Shown: one piece after another, positions 16,799-26,548 of the stretch
How the letters are laid out: every line of letters begins with the position of its first letter
Position numbering within the stretch: the stretch's first letter is position 1
From: Streptomyces uncialis
Lineage (GTDB): Bacteria; Actinomycetota; Actinomycetes; Streptomycetales; Streptomycetaceae
NCBI RefSeq assembly: GCF_001905345.1
Contig: NZ_LFBV01000009.1
Location: 310,001-374,000, forward strand
Length of the DNA: 64,000 nucleotides
Direction: 5' to 3'
The notes under the pieces: model-generated
Seen by the model: only the letters and a program-made list of their open reading frames with translations
The model's database searches: none
What the model was told of the DNA's origin: nothing
Made by a program: the position numbers and the translations under genes

Positions 16799-19700
16799 GT
16801 GGCTAAGGTCCGGGTATACGAACTCGCCAAGGAGTTCGGTGTGGAGAGCAAGGTCGTCATGGCCAAGCTCCAGGAACTCGGTGAATTCGTCCGTTCGGCG
16901 TCCTCGACGATCGAGGCGCCTGTGGTACGTAAACTGACTGACGCTTTCCAGCAGGGCAGCGGCTCCGGCAGGTCCGGCGCCAAGCCCGGGGCACCCAGGA
17001 AGGCAGCGCCGCGGCCCCCGATGCCGTCGGCGCCTTCGGCGACCCCCGGCGCGGCGGCCCCGAGCCCCGCGCAGGCGGCCCGTCCGGCCGCCCCGCGGCC
17101 CCCCGCCCCGGCGGCCCCCAAGGCCCCCGAGGCGGAGCGTCCCGCCGCGGCGTCCGCGCCGTCGGCAGGTCCGCGGCCGGGTCCCAAGCCGGCCCCGCGG
17201 CCCGCCCCGGCGGCCCCCGCGTCGCCCGCGCCCACGGTTCCGGAGTTCACCGCGCCGCCGTCGGCGCCCGCGGCTCCCTCCGGTGCCCCCAGCGCGCCCA
17301 GCGGTTCCGGTGCCCCCAGCGGCTCCGGCGCCCGTCCCGGCGGCAACCGCCCCGGTGACGCCCCGCGCCCCGGCGCCCCGCGTCCCGCCCGTCCCGGCCA
17401 GTCCGGTCAGGGTGGCGGCCAGGGCGGCCAGGGCCGTGGCGACCGTCCCGACCGTCCCGGTGCCTCGCGCCCCGGTGGTCAGGCCGCGCGTCCCGGTGCC
17501 CGCCCCGCGGGCCCGCGTCCGGGCAACAATCCCTTCACCTCGGGCGGCTCCACCGGAATGGCGCGTCCGCAGACGCCCCGTCCGGGCGGCGCCCCCCGTC
17601 CCGGTGGCCCCGGTGCCCCCGGTGCGCCGCGCCCCCAGGGCGCCGGACAGGGCGGTCCCCGTCCGCAGTCCGGTCCCGGTGGCGCACGTCCCACCCCCGG
17701 TGGGATGCCCCGTCCGCAGGCGCCCCGCCCCGGCGGCGGCCCCGGCGGTAACCGTCCCAACCCGGGCATGATGCCGCAGCGTCCCGCTGCCGGCCCGCGT
17801 CCCGGTGGTGGCCCCGGCGGTGGCCGTGGTCCCGGTGGTGCGGGCGGCGCCCGTCCCGGCGGTGCCGGTGGCGGCGGTCGTCCGGGCTTCGCCGGTCGTC
17901 CCGGCGGCGGTGGCGGCGGTGCCCGTCCCGGTGGTGGCGGCGGCTTCGCCGGTCGCCCCGGCGGCGGCGGTGGCGGCGGCGGCTTCGGTGGCGGCGGTGG
18001 CCGTCCCGGCTTCGGCGGCCGTCCCGGTGGCCCCGGTGGCCGTGGTGGCACGCAGGGTGCCTTCGGGCGTCCCGGCGGTCCCGCGCGTCGCGGTCGCAAG
18101 TCGAAGCGGCAGAGGCGCCAGGAGTACGAGGCCATGCAGGCCCCGTCGGTCGGCGGCGTGATGCTGCCCCGCGGCAACGGCGAAGCCATTCGTCTGTCGC
18201 GTGGTGCCTCGCTCACCGACTTCGCCGAGAAGATCAACGCCAACCCGGCGTCGCTCGTCGCGGTCATGATGAACATCGGCGAGATGGTCACCGCGACCCA
18301 GTCCGTGTCCGACGACACGCTGGTCATGCTGGCCGAAGAGATGAACTACACGGTTCAGATCGTCAGCCCGGAGGAGGAGGACCGCGAGCTCCTGGAGTCC
18401 TTCGACCTGGAGTTCGGCGAGGACGAGGGCGGCGAGGAGAACCTCGTCTCGCGTCCGCCGGTCGTGACCGTCATGGGTCACGTCGACCACGGTAAGACCC
18501 GACTGCTCGACGCCATCCGCAAGACGAACGTCATCGCGGGCGAGGCGGGTGGCATCACCCAGCACATCGGTGCCTACCAGGTCGCCACCGAGGTCAACGG
18601 CGACGACCGCCGCATCACCTTCATCGACACCCCGGGTCACGAGGCGTTCACCGCCATGCGAGCCCGCGGTGCCAAGTCGACCGACATCGCGATCCTCGTG
18701 GTGGCGGCCAACGACGGTGTGATGCCCCAGACGATCGAGGCGCTGAACCACGCCAAGGCGGCCGAGGTGCCGATCGTGGTCGCGGTCAACAAGATCGACG
18801 TCGAGGGTGCCGACCCGACCAAGGTGCGCGGTCAGCTCACCGAGTTCGGGCTGGTGGCCGAGGAGTACGGCGGCGACACCATGTTCGTCGACATCTCCGC
18901 CAAGCAGGGCCTGAACATCGACGGCCTCCTGGAGGCCGTCGTCCTGACCGCGGACGCCTCGCTCGACCTGCGGGCCAACCCGGAGCAGGACGCGCAGGGC
19001 ATCGCGATCGAGGCCCGCCTCGACCGCGGCCGTGGCGCCACCGCGACCGTCCTGGTCCAGCGAGGCACCCTGCGGGTCGGCGACACGATGGTCGTCGGCG
19101 ACGCCTACGGCCGTGTGCGCGCCATGCACGACGACCAGGGCAACACGCTCCACGAGGCCGGTCCGTCCACCCCGGTCCAGGTCCTGGGTCTGACCAACGT
19201 CCCGGGCGCCGGCGACAACTTCATCGTTGTCGACGAGGACCGTACGGCGCGTCAGATCGCGGAGAAGCGTGCGGCGCGCGAGCGCAACGCGGCCTTCGCC
19301 AAGCGGGTCCGCCGGGTCTCCCTCGAGGACCTCGACAAGGTGCTCAAGGCCGGCGAGATCCAGCAGCTCAACCTCATCATCAAGGGCGACGCGTCCGGTT
19401 CGGTCGAGGCCCTTGAGTCCTCGCTGCTCCAGCTCGACGTCGGTGAAGAGGTCGACATCCGGGTCCTGCACCGCGGCGTCGGTGCGGTCACGGAGTCGGA
19501 CATCGACCTGGCGATGGGCTCCGACGCCATCGTGATCGGCTTCAACGTGCGCGCCGCTGGGCGTGCGCAGCAGATGGCCGAGCGCGAAGGTGTGGACGTC
19601 CGGTACTACTCGGTCATCTACCAGGCGATCGAGGAGATCGAAGCGGCCCTCAAGGGCATGCTCAAGCCGGAGTTCGAAGAGGTCGAGCTGGGTAAGGCGG

Positions 19701-19975
19701 AGATCCGCGAGGTCTTCCGCTCGTCCAAGCTGGGCAACATCGCCGGTGTCCTCATCCGGTCCGGCGAGGTCAAGCGCAACACCAAGGCCCGACTGCTCCG
19801 CGACGGCAAGGTCATCGCGGAGAGCCTCAACATCGAGGGTCTGCGCCGCTTCAAGGACGATGTCACCGAGATCCGCGAAGGGTTCGAGGGCGGTATCAAC
19901 CTCGGCAACTTCAACGACATCAAGGTCGACGACGTCATCGCGACGTACGAGATGCGCGAGAAGCCGCGCGCCTAG
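16799..19975 (+). CDS. infB: Translation initiation factor IF-2
   Basis: GTPase that places initiator tRNA on the 30S subunit and promotes subunit joining. At 1058 aa it is long because of an inserted low-complexity region of roughly 370 residues (about 60-430) built from Gly, Pro, Arg and Ala. The N-terminal IF2_N segment (VRVYELAKEFGVESKVVMAK) is followed by this linker and a second IF2_N-like part. The GTPase domain shows G1 GHVDHGKT at residues 560-567, DTPGHEAF, and NKID. Domains II to IV follow, ending in EIREGFEGGINLGNFNDIKV. The start is GTG 16799 with AAAGGAG upstream. Tandem hairpins follow the stop. Confidence 0.97.
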   Translation: MAKVRVYELAKEFGVESKVVMAKLQELGEFVRSASSTIEAPVVRKLTDAFQQGSGSGRSGAKPGAPRKAAPRPPMPSAPSATPGAAAPSPAQAARPAAPRPPAPAAPKAPEAERPAAASAPSAGPRPGPKPAPRPAPAAPASPAPTVPEFTAPPSAPAAPSGAPSAPSGSGAPSGSGARPGGNRPGDAPRPGAPRPARPGQSGQGGGQGGQGRGDRPDRPGASRPGGQAARPGARPAGPRPGNNPFTSGGSTGMARPQTPRPGGAPRPGGPGAPGAPRPQGAGQGGPRPQSGPGGARPTPGGMPRPQAPRPGGGPGGNRPNPGMMPQRPAAGPRPGGGPGGGRGPGGAGGARPGGAGGGGRPGFAGRPGGGGGGARPGGGGGFAGRPGGGGGGGGFGGGGGRPGFGGRPGGPGGRGGTQGAFGRPGGPARRGRKSKRQRRQEYEAMQAPSVGGVMLPRGNGEAIRLSRGASLTDFAEKINANPASLVAVMMNIGEMVTATQSVSDDTLVMLAEEMNYTVQIVSPEEEDRELLESFDLEFGEDEGGEENLVSRPPVVTVMGHVDHGKTRLLDAIRKTNVIAGEAGGITQHIGAYQVATEVNGDDRRITFIDTPGHEAFTAMRARGAKSTDIAILVVAANDGVMPQTIEALNHAKAAEVPIVVAVNKIDVEGADPTKVRGQLTEFGLVAEEYGGDTMFVDISAKQGLNIDGLLEAVVLTADASLDLRANPEQDAQGIAIEARLDRGRGATATVLVQRGTLRVGDTMVVGDAYGRVRAMHDDQGNTLHEAGPSTPVQVLGLTNVPGAGDNFIVVDEDRTARQIAEKRAARERNAAFAKRVRRVSLEDLDKVLKAGEIQQLNLIIKGDASGSVEALESSLLQLDVGEEVDIRVLHRGVGAVTESDIDLAMGSDAIVIGFNVRAAGRAQQMAEREGVDVRYYSVIYQAIEEIEAALKGMLKPEFEEVELGKAEIREVFRSSKLGNIAGVLIRSGEVKRNTKARLLRDGKVIAESLNIEGLRRFKDDVTEIREGFEGGINLGNFNDIKVDDVIATYEMREKPRA

Positions 19976-19984
19976 GCGCCCGGC

Positions 19985-20066
19985 GGCCGCCCGGCTCACC
20001 CCGGGCGGCCCGGCATCCCGGACCGGGGCCGGTCGGCGGGGAGGAATTCCCGTCGATCGGCCCCGG
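19985..20066 (+). terminator. Tandem hairpins after infB
   Basis: Stem 1: GGCCGCCCGG (19985-19994) pairs with CCGGGCGGCC (20001-20010), perfect 10 bp. Stem 2: positions 20023-20035 pair with 20054-20066 over 13 bp with one G-U, enclosing an 18-nt loop. Both lie in the gap before the DUF503 gene and probably end or trim the infB transcript. Confidence 0.65.
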
Positions 20067-20178
20067 CCGTTGCGTGTACGGTTCTGATGTCCCCGCCCGT
20101 TCGAAGGGCGGGGCCGTCGGGCCGGCCGCGCGGGCGGTCAGGTCCTTGAACCCGAACCGGCGGGACATCCGGACATCC

Positions 20179-20484
20179 ATGTATGTGGGGACACTGTCCT
20201 TCGACCTGCTCCTCGGTGATGTTCACTCACTGAAGGAGAAACGCTCACTCGTCCGGCCGATCGTCGCGGAACTCCACCGCAAGTACGCGGTGAGTGTCGC
20301 GGAGACCGGGAACCAGGACCTCCACCGCAGGGCCGAGATCGGTCTCGCGGTGGTCTCCGGGGACACCGGTCATCTGGCGGACGTGCTCGACCGCTGCGAA
20401 CGGCTGGTCGCGGCACGGCCCGAGGTGGAACTGCTGTCGGTACGGCGCAGACTCCACCACGACGGCGACTGGGACGACGACTAG
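20179..20484 (+). CDS. DUF503 family (YlxP-like) protein
   Basis: 101-aa protein of the DUF503/YlxP family, found between infB and rbfA in many Gram-positive bacteria. Hallmarks are the N-terminal strand MYVGTLSFDLLLGD, then HSLKEKRSLVRPIVAELHRKYAVSVAE, and a late LDRCERLVAARPEVELLSV. The true start is ATG 20179; the frame is open upstream but is not family-like there. Its job is not established; position suggests ribosome assembly or translation. Confidence 0.92.
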   Translation: MYVGTLSFDLLLGDVHSLKEKRSLVRPIVAELHRKYAVSVAETGNQDLHRRAEIGLAVVSGDTGHLADVLDRCERLVAARPEVELLSVRRRLHHDGDWDDD

Positions 20485-20656
20485 GGACGACGAGCGGGAC
20501 ACGGTCGGCGGGACGGGAACGCCAGGGCGCCCACGGGCACCCCGGCGGGCCGAACCACCACAGCGTCACCACCGGACCGGCCGCATCCGCGGCCGCTCCG
20601 GAGCACCATCGGAAGCACGAGCAGCACACGCAAGGCTGGAAGAAGGAGACGGACCA

Positions 20657-21211
20657 GTGGCCGACAACGCGCGGGCGAAGAGGCTGGCGGACCTCATCCG
20701 GGAGGTGGTGGCCCAGAAGCTTCAGCGCGGGATCAAGGACCCCCGGCTGGGCACGCATGTGACCATCACCGACACCCGGGTCACGGGTGATCTGCGGGAG
20801 GCGACCGTCTTCTACACGGTGTACGGGGACGACGAGCAGCGGGCCGATGCCGCCGCCGGACTGGAGAGCGCCAAGGGCATCCTCCGTTCCGAGGTGGGCC
20901 GCGCCGCCGGGGTGAAGTTCACCCCGAGCCTCACCTTCGTCGCCGACGCCCTGCCCGACACCTCCAAGGCCATCGAGGACCTCCTCGACCGGGCGCGGGC
21001 CTCCGACGCCAAGGTCCGCGAGGTCTCGGCGGGCGCCGACTACGCGGGCGGGGCGGACCCCTACCGCAAGCCCGAGGACGACACGGACGAGGCGGACGAC
21101 ACGGACGAGGCGGCCGAAGCGGCCGAGCCCGCCCAGGAGGACGGCGGCGCGACCGGCGGTACCGGAGCCCCGGGCACCGGTGACCGGGACGGCGGCGGCA
21201 CCCCGGCATGA
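20657..21211 (+). CDS. rbfA: Ribosome-binding factor A
   Basis: KH-fold factor for late 30S maturation. The 184-aa product starts at GTG 20657 with AGGAGACGGACCA upstream. The conserved domain runs from ARAKRLADLIREVVAQKLQRGIKDPR to DTSKAIEDLLDRA (about residue 115). A long acidic tail rich in Asp, Glu and Ala follows, which is typical of actinobacterial RbfA but absent in E. coli. It overlaps truB by 4 nt, so the two are translationally coupled. Confidence 0.95.
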   Translation: MADNARAKRLADLIREVVAQKLQRGIKDPRLGTHVTITDTRVTGDLREATVFYTVYGDDEQRADAAAGLESAKGILRSEVGRAAGVKFTPSLTFVADALPDTSKAIEDLLDRARASDAKVREVSAGADYAGGADPYRKPEDDTDEADDTDEAAEAAEPAQEDGGATGGTGAPGTGDRDGGGTPA

Positions 21212-22113
21212 CCAGCACGCACCCCACGCCCGACGGCCTTGTCATCGTGGACAAGCCGTCGGGCTTCACTTCGCACGACGTGGTCGCCAAGATGCGGGGC
21301 ATCGCCCGCACCCGGCGGATCGGCCACGCCGGAACCCTCGACCCGATGGCCACCGGGGTCCTCGTCCTCGGCGTCGAACGCGCGACCAAGCTCCTCGGGC
21401 ATCTCGCGCTCACCGAGAAGGAATACCTCGGCACGATCCGCCTCGGCCAGAACACCGTCACGGACGACGCCGAGGGCGATCTGACCTCCTCGACATCCGT
21501 CGCCGGTGTGACCCGCGAGGCCGTCGACGCGCAGGTCGCCGTACTGACCGGCGAGATCATGCAGGTCCCGTCCAAGGTCAGCGCCATCAAGATCGACGGC
21601 AAGCGGTCCTACAAGCGGGCCCGTGAGGGCGAGGACTTCGAGATCCCGGCCCGCCCGGTCACCGTGAAGTCGTTCGCCGTGCATGACGTCCGGGAGGCCG
21701 TCGCCGAGGACGGTACGCCCGTCCTCGACCTCGTGGTCTCGGTGGTCTGCTCCTCCGGCACCTATATCCGCGCCCTCGCCCGTGACCTCGGCGGCGCGCT
21801 CGGCGTCGGCGGACATCTCACCGCGCTGCGGCGGACCCGGGTCGGACCGTACAAGCTCGACGGTGCCCGCACCCTGGACCAGCTCCAGCAGGAACTGACG
21901 GTCATGCCCGTCGCGGAGGCGGCCGAGGCCGCGTTCCCCCGCTGGGACGTCGACACCCGGCGCGCCAAGCTGCTCCTCAACGGGGTACGCGTGGACATGC
22001 CCGACGAGTACGCCGGGCGGGGCGCGGTGGGCGTCTTCGACGCCGAGGGGCGGTTCATCGTGCTGGTCGAGGAGCATCGGGGCAAGGCGAAGAGCCTCGC
22101 GGTCTTCGCCTGA
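21208..22113 (+). CDS. truB: tRNA pseudouridine(55) synthase TruB
   Basis: Makes the universal pseudouridine 55 in the T-loop of tRNAs. The 301-aa protein has the catalytic-Asp motif GHAGTLDPMATGVLVLGVER, the KEYLGTIRLG strand, SGTYIRALARDLG, and a C-terminal PUA-like segment (GAVGVFDAEGRFIVLVEE). ATG 21208 overlaps the rbfA stop. It closes the rimP-to-truB translation cluster. Confidence 0.96.
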   Translation: MTSTHPTPDGLVIVDKPSGFTSHDVVAKMRGIARTRRIGHAGTLDPMATGVLVLGVERATKLLGHLALTEKEYLGTIRLGQNTVTDDAEGDLTSSTSVAGVTREAVDAQVAVLTGEIMQVPSKVSAIKIDGKRSYKRAREGEDFEIPARPVTVKSFAVHDVREAVAEDGTPVLDLVVSVVCSSGTYIRALARDLGGALGVGGHLTALRRTRVGPYKLDGARTLDQLQQELTVMPVAEAAEAAFPRWDVDTRRAKLLLNGVRVDMPDEYAGRGAVGVFDAEGRFIVLVEEHRGKAKSLAVFA

Positions 22114-22509
22114 CGGGGTCCGTCGGGCGGGGGCGGTCCGGTGCTGCCTTGTGCTGTCCGCCGGGTGCCCGTCGTGGGTTTTTCGCGCGGTTCCCCGCGG
22201 TTCCTGGGCGGGGCGCTTGGTGCCGCTCGGTGTGGTTCGCCGGGTGCGGGGCTGTTCTCGTCTTTCGCGCAGTTCCCCGCGCCCCTTGATCGTGCCCCTT
22301 GCGGTGGGTGTCCGGCTGCGGATGGTGCCGCAGGGACACGGGGTGGAACGTGCACCCGGGACAACGGGGTCGGCCCCGGGTACCCCGCCCCTACGGGTGG
22401 GCGCTCGGAGCGAGTAGGGGAGCGGAAGGGGGCGCGTTCGTACCGCCCGCTGGCCCGTTGATCACCGCTTGCCTACCGTCGGAGCACCCGGGCACGGCGG
22501 GAGGTCGGG
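22114..22509. other. Intergenic region between truB and protease/NTPase gene
   Basis: I see no gene in this 396-nt stretch. It carries reverse-orientation copies of the GGGGAACTGCGC element (22267-22285, with a diverged copy near 22184-22200). It also has a moderately lower-GC, T-rich stretch after truB. No clear promoter was seen. Confidence 0.6.
22184..22285 (-). repeat. Reverse copies of GGGGAACTGCGC repeat element
   Basis: GCGCAGTTCCCCGCGCCCC at 22267-22285 is the reverse complement of the element seen at 203 and in the 8.3-8.6 kb array. CGCGCGGTTCCCCGCGG at 22184-22200 is a diverged second copy. Confidence 0.7.
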
Positions 22510-25500
22510 ATGGGGACGAGGCGACCCGTACGGCCGGGTTCCGTGGCAGGGGCGGCCGAAGCCTGGGCGCCCCCGGACGGCAGCATGGTGCGGATATGCG
22601 ACCTGGCCGGCCGCCCCCGCGGCACGGGCTTCGCCATCGACACCCTCGGCACCCTCCTCACCAGCCATGAGACCGTCGACTCCGTCACCCGGACCGTGCT
22701 GCACGGCGCCGACGGCCGCACCTGTGTCGTCGCCGACGACGACGTGGTCCCGCTCCCCGACACCGGACTCGCCCTGGTCCGCAGCCACGGCCTCGGTCTG
22801 GTGCCCCTTCCGGTGAGCACCCGGCCCCAGGTCGCCACCGGCAGCTATGTGCGGATCGCCGCCGCCGGGTGGCGGGAGGCCCGGGTCCTCGGCGAGTCCG
22901 CCGTCACCTACACCTCGGCCAGGGGCGCGCACCGGATCGGCGGGGCGCTGGAACTCGCCGTCGGTACCGCGGGCAGCGACGCGCTGCGCCCCGGCGGGGG
23001 CGCCGCGGGCGGACCCGTCATCGACGCGGCGACCGGCGCGGTCCTCGGTGTCGTCGGCACCGCCCTGGACGCGGGGCGCCGTGCGGCGGGCCTCGCCGTG
23101 CCGCTCCGTACCGGCTCCCGTGGACCGCTCGCCCGCGCCCTGGCCGTGAACACGACGACGGTCCCCGCCTACGGCGCCGACCTCAACCTCGCGGGCGTCC
23201 TCGCCCTGACCGCCGCCCACGACCGGTCGCCGTCCCTGCCCGCGCACCACATCACTCGGGACGAGCCCGCCCGGCGGCTCACCGCCTTCGGCGACGGACC
23301 GGCGGCCGTATGCCTCCTCACCGGTCCGCCCGGCAGCGGACGGACCACGGAGCTCGCCGCGTACACCGCCCGCCGCGCCCGGGGCCGTACGCCCGCCCCC
23401 ACCGTGTGGCTGCGGGGCGGCGACATCCCCGGCACCGACACGGGGCTGGCCGACGCGGTGGGCCGGGTCCTGCACCGCCGCGCGCCCCGGGGCACCGCCG
23501 TGTCCCCGCCCTCCCCGTCACCCGCGCCGTTCCCCGCCGCCGGACCCGAGGAGTGGCGTACGGCCGCCGCGCGGCTGGCCCAGGTCGCCCGGGTCGGCGG
23601 GCGCCCGCTGGTGGTGGTCCTCGACGCACCCGAGGACATGGGCCACGGCCGGGCCCACGGCTCACCGGGACGCCTCCACGACTGGACCATGGCGTGGACG
23701 GCCCGCACGGCCGCGTGGCTCGACCGGTACGGGGTGCGGCTGGTCCTGGCGTGCGGACCGGAGTACGCGGACCGGGCCGCCCACGGATTCCTGACCGCCG
23801 CGCCGCCCGGCACCGGGGGACGGGGGGCGGCACCCGTCCGCGTACCCCTCGGTGACCTCACCGCGGACGAGGCCCGGCGGCTGCGCGCCCGGCTCGGTGT
23901 CCCGGACGACGCCGTCGCCCCCGACGCCGCCGCCCATCCGCTGGCCCTCACCCTGCTCGCCGGGGTCCGCGCGGCCCTGCCCGTACCGCCGCCCGGCAGA
24001 CCCGGCAGGCACGAGATCCTCGGAGCCCAGCTGGATCTGCTCTGTCTGCGCACCGCCGAATGCCTCACCGGGCCGGGCCGCGCGGACCCCGGCGAGCTGC
24101 GGCGGCTCGCCGCCGGGCTCCGCGGCCGGGCGCGGCAGGCGGCTTCCCGCGCGCACCCCGGTCCCGCCGGGCGGGGCGAGGTGTCCCCCGCGGTCTTCGA
24201 GGAGCTGTTCCCCCGGCGGACCGGCTGGGCGGCGGCCGTCCTCATGGAGGAGCTGCTGGTCCCGACCGGCACGGGGTACCGCTTCCGCCACGAGGAGCTC
24301 GGCGACCGCCTCCAGGCCGTCCGGCTGGACCCGGCGCGCGCGGTCGCCGCGCTGCTCACCGCTGTGGAGCAGCGGGTGCCGCCGCAGGACCGGAGCCGGG
24401 GCCGGAGCCAGGGCCCCGACGGTCCGGACCGACCGGGCAGGCCGGAGCTCGGCGGGGGGAGGGGCATCGGTGCGGTACGTGACGGGGGCTCGGTGGGTGA
24501 CGGCTCCGGGAGGGGCATCGGCCCGTGGGATGGCACCGGCTCGGTGGGTGACTCCGGTCTGGTGCGTGACGGCGACCCGCGGCGTGAGATCGGTCCGGTA
24601 CGGGGTTTCGGTCCGGCAGGGGGCCTTGGGTCGGTCGGAGGGCTCGGGGTGGTTCCGGGGGGTGGTGCGGGGTGGGGCATCGTCAGGGCGCGGGACGCCG
24701 GTGGTGGGGGTGGCGACGTCGTGGGCGGTGGGACGGCCGTGCTTCCGCCTCCGTTCCGGCTCGGGCCCGTCGTCGCCGCGCTGCTGCGGACCGGCCGGGA
24801 GCGGGGTCCCGACCGGCTGCGGGACCTGCTCACGGCTCTCGTGGCCCGTGCGCCGGAACCGGGGCCCGGCGGGCGGTGGGCCGCCGTGGTGCTCGCCGAC
24901 GTGTTCGCCCGCCTTCCGGACGCCACCCCGTACCTCGGGGTCCTGCGGGATCTCGCGGAGCGGACCGCGCGGACCGCGGCCACCCGCCGTGACGGGGACG
25001 GACCGCCCGGGACCGGGCCCCCGTTCGGGCCGTCGTTCTGGCTGACGCCCCGGCTGCCGGACGCCGACCGGCTGGAACTGCTGCGGCTGCTCGTCGTGGC
25101 CGACGGCCCCGGCGGCGGTCCCGCCGGCCCCCGCTATCTGGACACCGTGGCCGCCCTCCTGCGCGCCGACCCCGAGCGGACGGCGCCCCCGCTGCTGCGC
25201 TGGTTCACCGACGGACGGCCACTCACCGCCGCACCCGGTGCCACCGTCGCGGACGTCGCCCAGTCCGTCCTGTACGCGGAACGCCGCCGCGCCCCCGCGG
25301 CCCTGGTGGAGGCCCTCGCCGCCGACCCGCACCCCCGGGGCGAGGAACTGATGGCGGCACTCGCGGCCGACGAGACCGCCGCACTGTGCGCGGCCGTCGC
25401 CCGCTGGGCCCGGCACGGCCGGCACGCCGAGGCCGCCCGGTACGGGCCCCGGGCCGCGGCCCACGCCGTCCGTGAGGGGGACCGGGCCGCGCTCCGCGAC

Positions 25501-26373
25501 GCCGCGCACCTCCTGCTCGGCGCGGGCGAACCGGCCGGCGCCGGACTCGCCATGCTCGTCCTCGACCCGCTGACCAGGGCACGCTTCCTGACCGCCGCAC
25601 TGGACCGGTTCGCCTCCGGCGACCGCGCGATGCCCTCCGCCGCCCTCGAAGGGGCGCTGCGCACCCACCCCGGACCCGTGCTCGCCGCGTTCGAGGCCCG
25701 GCTGCGCCACGCGCCCCCGGCGGTCGTTGCCGAGGGGCTGCGCACCCTCGCCGGGGTCACCGCGCCCGGACCCGCCCACCGGATCGCCGCGCTGGTACGG
25801 GAACTGGCCGTGCGGCGGCCGGAGGCGGCCCGTGCCGCCGCCGGGTACGTCCAGCGCCGGGCCGAGCAGGGCGCGGCGGCCGTCGACGTGCTCCGTCCGC
25901 TGGTCACCGCACTCGCGGAGGGTGCCGCAGCCGAGGTCCGGGCCGTGCTCGCCGCCGTGCTCGCCACTCCCGGCGCGGAGGGGTCCCGTGGGCCGCGCCG
26001 GGAACTGCTGGACGCCCTGCTGGCCGGGGAACACGATCCCGAGGTGCTCGCCGCGGCGCTGCGTGCCGCCGCCGGGGGGACCGCGCGCGCCGGGGAGGCC
26101 GCCCCGACCCGCCCGGGACCCGCCCGTCACACCTCAACCGCCCGCCCCGAAGGCCCTGGAGGCCGCGCGGTCCTCCCGGCTGTCCCGGCCGTCCTGGCTC
26201 TTCCAGCCCTGCCGGTCCCCCCGGCCCTCCCCGGTCCCCCCGGTCCCGCCCCCGGCCGTGTTCCGGACGGCTTCGCACCATCGGCCTACCGGGACAGTCC
26301 GGACACCCGGGGGTGCGTCGTGTCACAGCCCGATGCCGATGCCGGGCCGACCGGTACGGCATGGCACTCTTAG
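22510..26373 (+). CDS. Trypsin-like (probably inactive) domain fused to NTPase
   Basis: Large 1287-aa protein. Residues 20-215 resemble a chymotrypsin-fold peptidase: GTGFAID, a catalytic-type His53 in LLTSHETVD, and a GGxAGGPVID segment where the usual nucleophile Ser is Ala166, so proteolysis is doubtful. Residues about 265-500 look like a P-loop NTPase, with Walker A GPPGSGRTTE (from about 272) and Walker B LVVVLDAPED. A Gly-rich low-complexity stretch follows (about 620-740), then Ala/Leu-rich helical repeats to about 1190 and a Pro-rich tail. Peptidase-NTPase fusions of this kind are known in actinobacteria and resemble STAND signalling proteins. It lies between truB and ribF. The exact role is unknown. 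Confidence 0.72.
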   Translation: MGTRRPVRPGSVAGAAEAWAPPDGSMVRICDLAGRPRGTGFAIDTLGTLLTSHETVDSVTRTVLHGADGRTCVVADDDVVPLPDTGLALVRSHGLGLVPLPVSTRPQVATGSYVRIAAAGWREARVLGESAVTYTSARGAHRIGGALELAVGTAGSDALRPGGGAAGGPVIDAATGAVLGVVGTALDAGRRAAGLAVPLRTGSRGPLARALAVNTTTVPAYGADLNLAGVLALTAAHDRSPSLPAHHITRDEPARRLTAFGDGPAAVCLLTGPPGSGRTTELAAYTARRARGRTPAPTVWLRGGDIPGTDTGLADAVGRVLHRRAPRGTAVSPPSPSPAPFPAAGPEEWRTAAARLAQVARVGGRPLVVVLDAPEDMGHGRAHGSPGRLHDWTMAWTARTAAWLDRYGVRLVLACGPEYADRAAHGFLTAAPPGTGGRGAAPVRVPLGDLTADEARRLRARLGVPDDAVAPDAAAHPLALTLLAGVRAALPVPPPGRPGRHEILGAQLDLLCLRTAECLTGPGRADPGELRRLAAGLRGRARQAASRAHPGPAGRGEVSPAVFEELFPRRTGWAAAVLMEELLVPTGTGYRFRHEELGDRLQAVRLDPARAVAALLTAVEQRVPPQDRSRGRSQGPDGPDRPGRPELGGGRGIGAVRDGGSVGDGSGRGIGPWDGTGSVGDSGLVRDGDPRREIGPVRGFGPAGGLGSVGGLGVVPGGGAGWGIVRARDAGGGGGDVVGGGTAVLPPPFRLGPVVAALLRTGRERGPDRLRDLLTALVARAPEPGPGGRWAAVVLADVFARLPDATPYLGVLRDLAERTARTAATRRDGDGPPGTGPPFGPSFWLTPRLPDADRLELLRLLVVADGPGGGPAGPRYLDTVAALLRADPERTAPPLLRWFTDGRPLTAAPGATVADVAQSVLYAERRRAPAALVEALAADPHPRGEELMAALAADETAALCAAVARWARHGRHAEAARYGPRAAAHAVREGDRAALRDAAHLLLGAGEPAGAGLAMLVLDPLTRARFLTAALDRFASGDRAMPSAALEGALRTHPGPVLAAFEARLRHAPPAVVAEGLRTLAGVTAPGPAHRIAALVRELAVRRPEAARAAAGYVQRRAEQGAAAVDVLRPLVTALAEGAAAEVRAVLAAVLATPGAEGSRGPRRELLDALLAGEHDPEVLAAALRAAAGGTARAGEAAPTRPGPARHTSTARPEGPGGRAVLPAVPAVLALPALPVPPALPGPPGPAPGRVPDGFAPSAYRDSPDTRGCVVSQPDADAGPTGTAWHS

Positions 26374-26548
26374 ACCTGCGGATTCGGCGGGTCCGGCGGA
26401 CAGCACCGGGTCACCGGGTTCCGGCGGAGCGGTACGGTTCCGGCGGACCGCCCCGGCGGTCCGTCCGCGTCCGGCCGGGGTCCGGCCCATGGCGCGGAAC
26501 CGACGTACGGCACAGGTTCGACCAGGAATTGCGACAAGGAGCGGCACA

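Noticed and set aside
15305..19999. 1564-aa minus-strand open frame opposite nusA-infB
   Set aside because: It is a shadow of the GC-rich plus-strand genes. The translation is low complexity with long Thr/Gly/Ala runs and no domain, and nusA and infB are certain.
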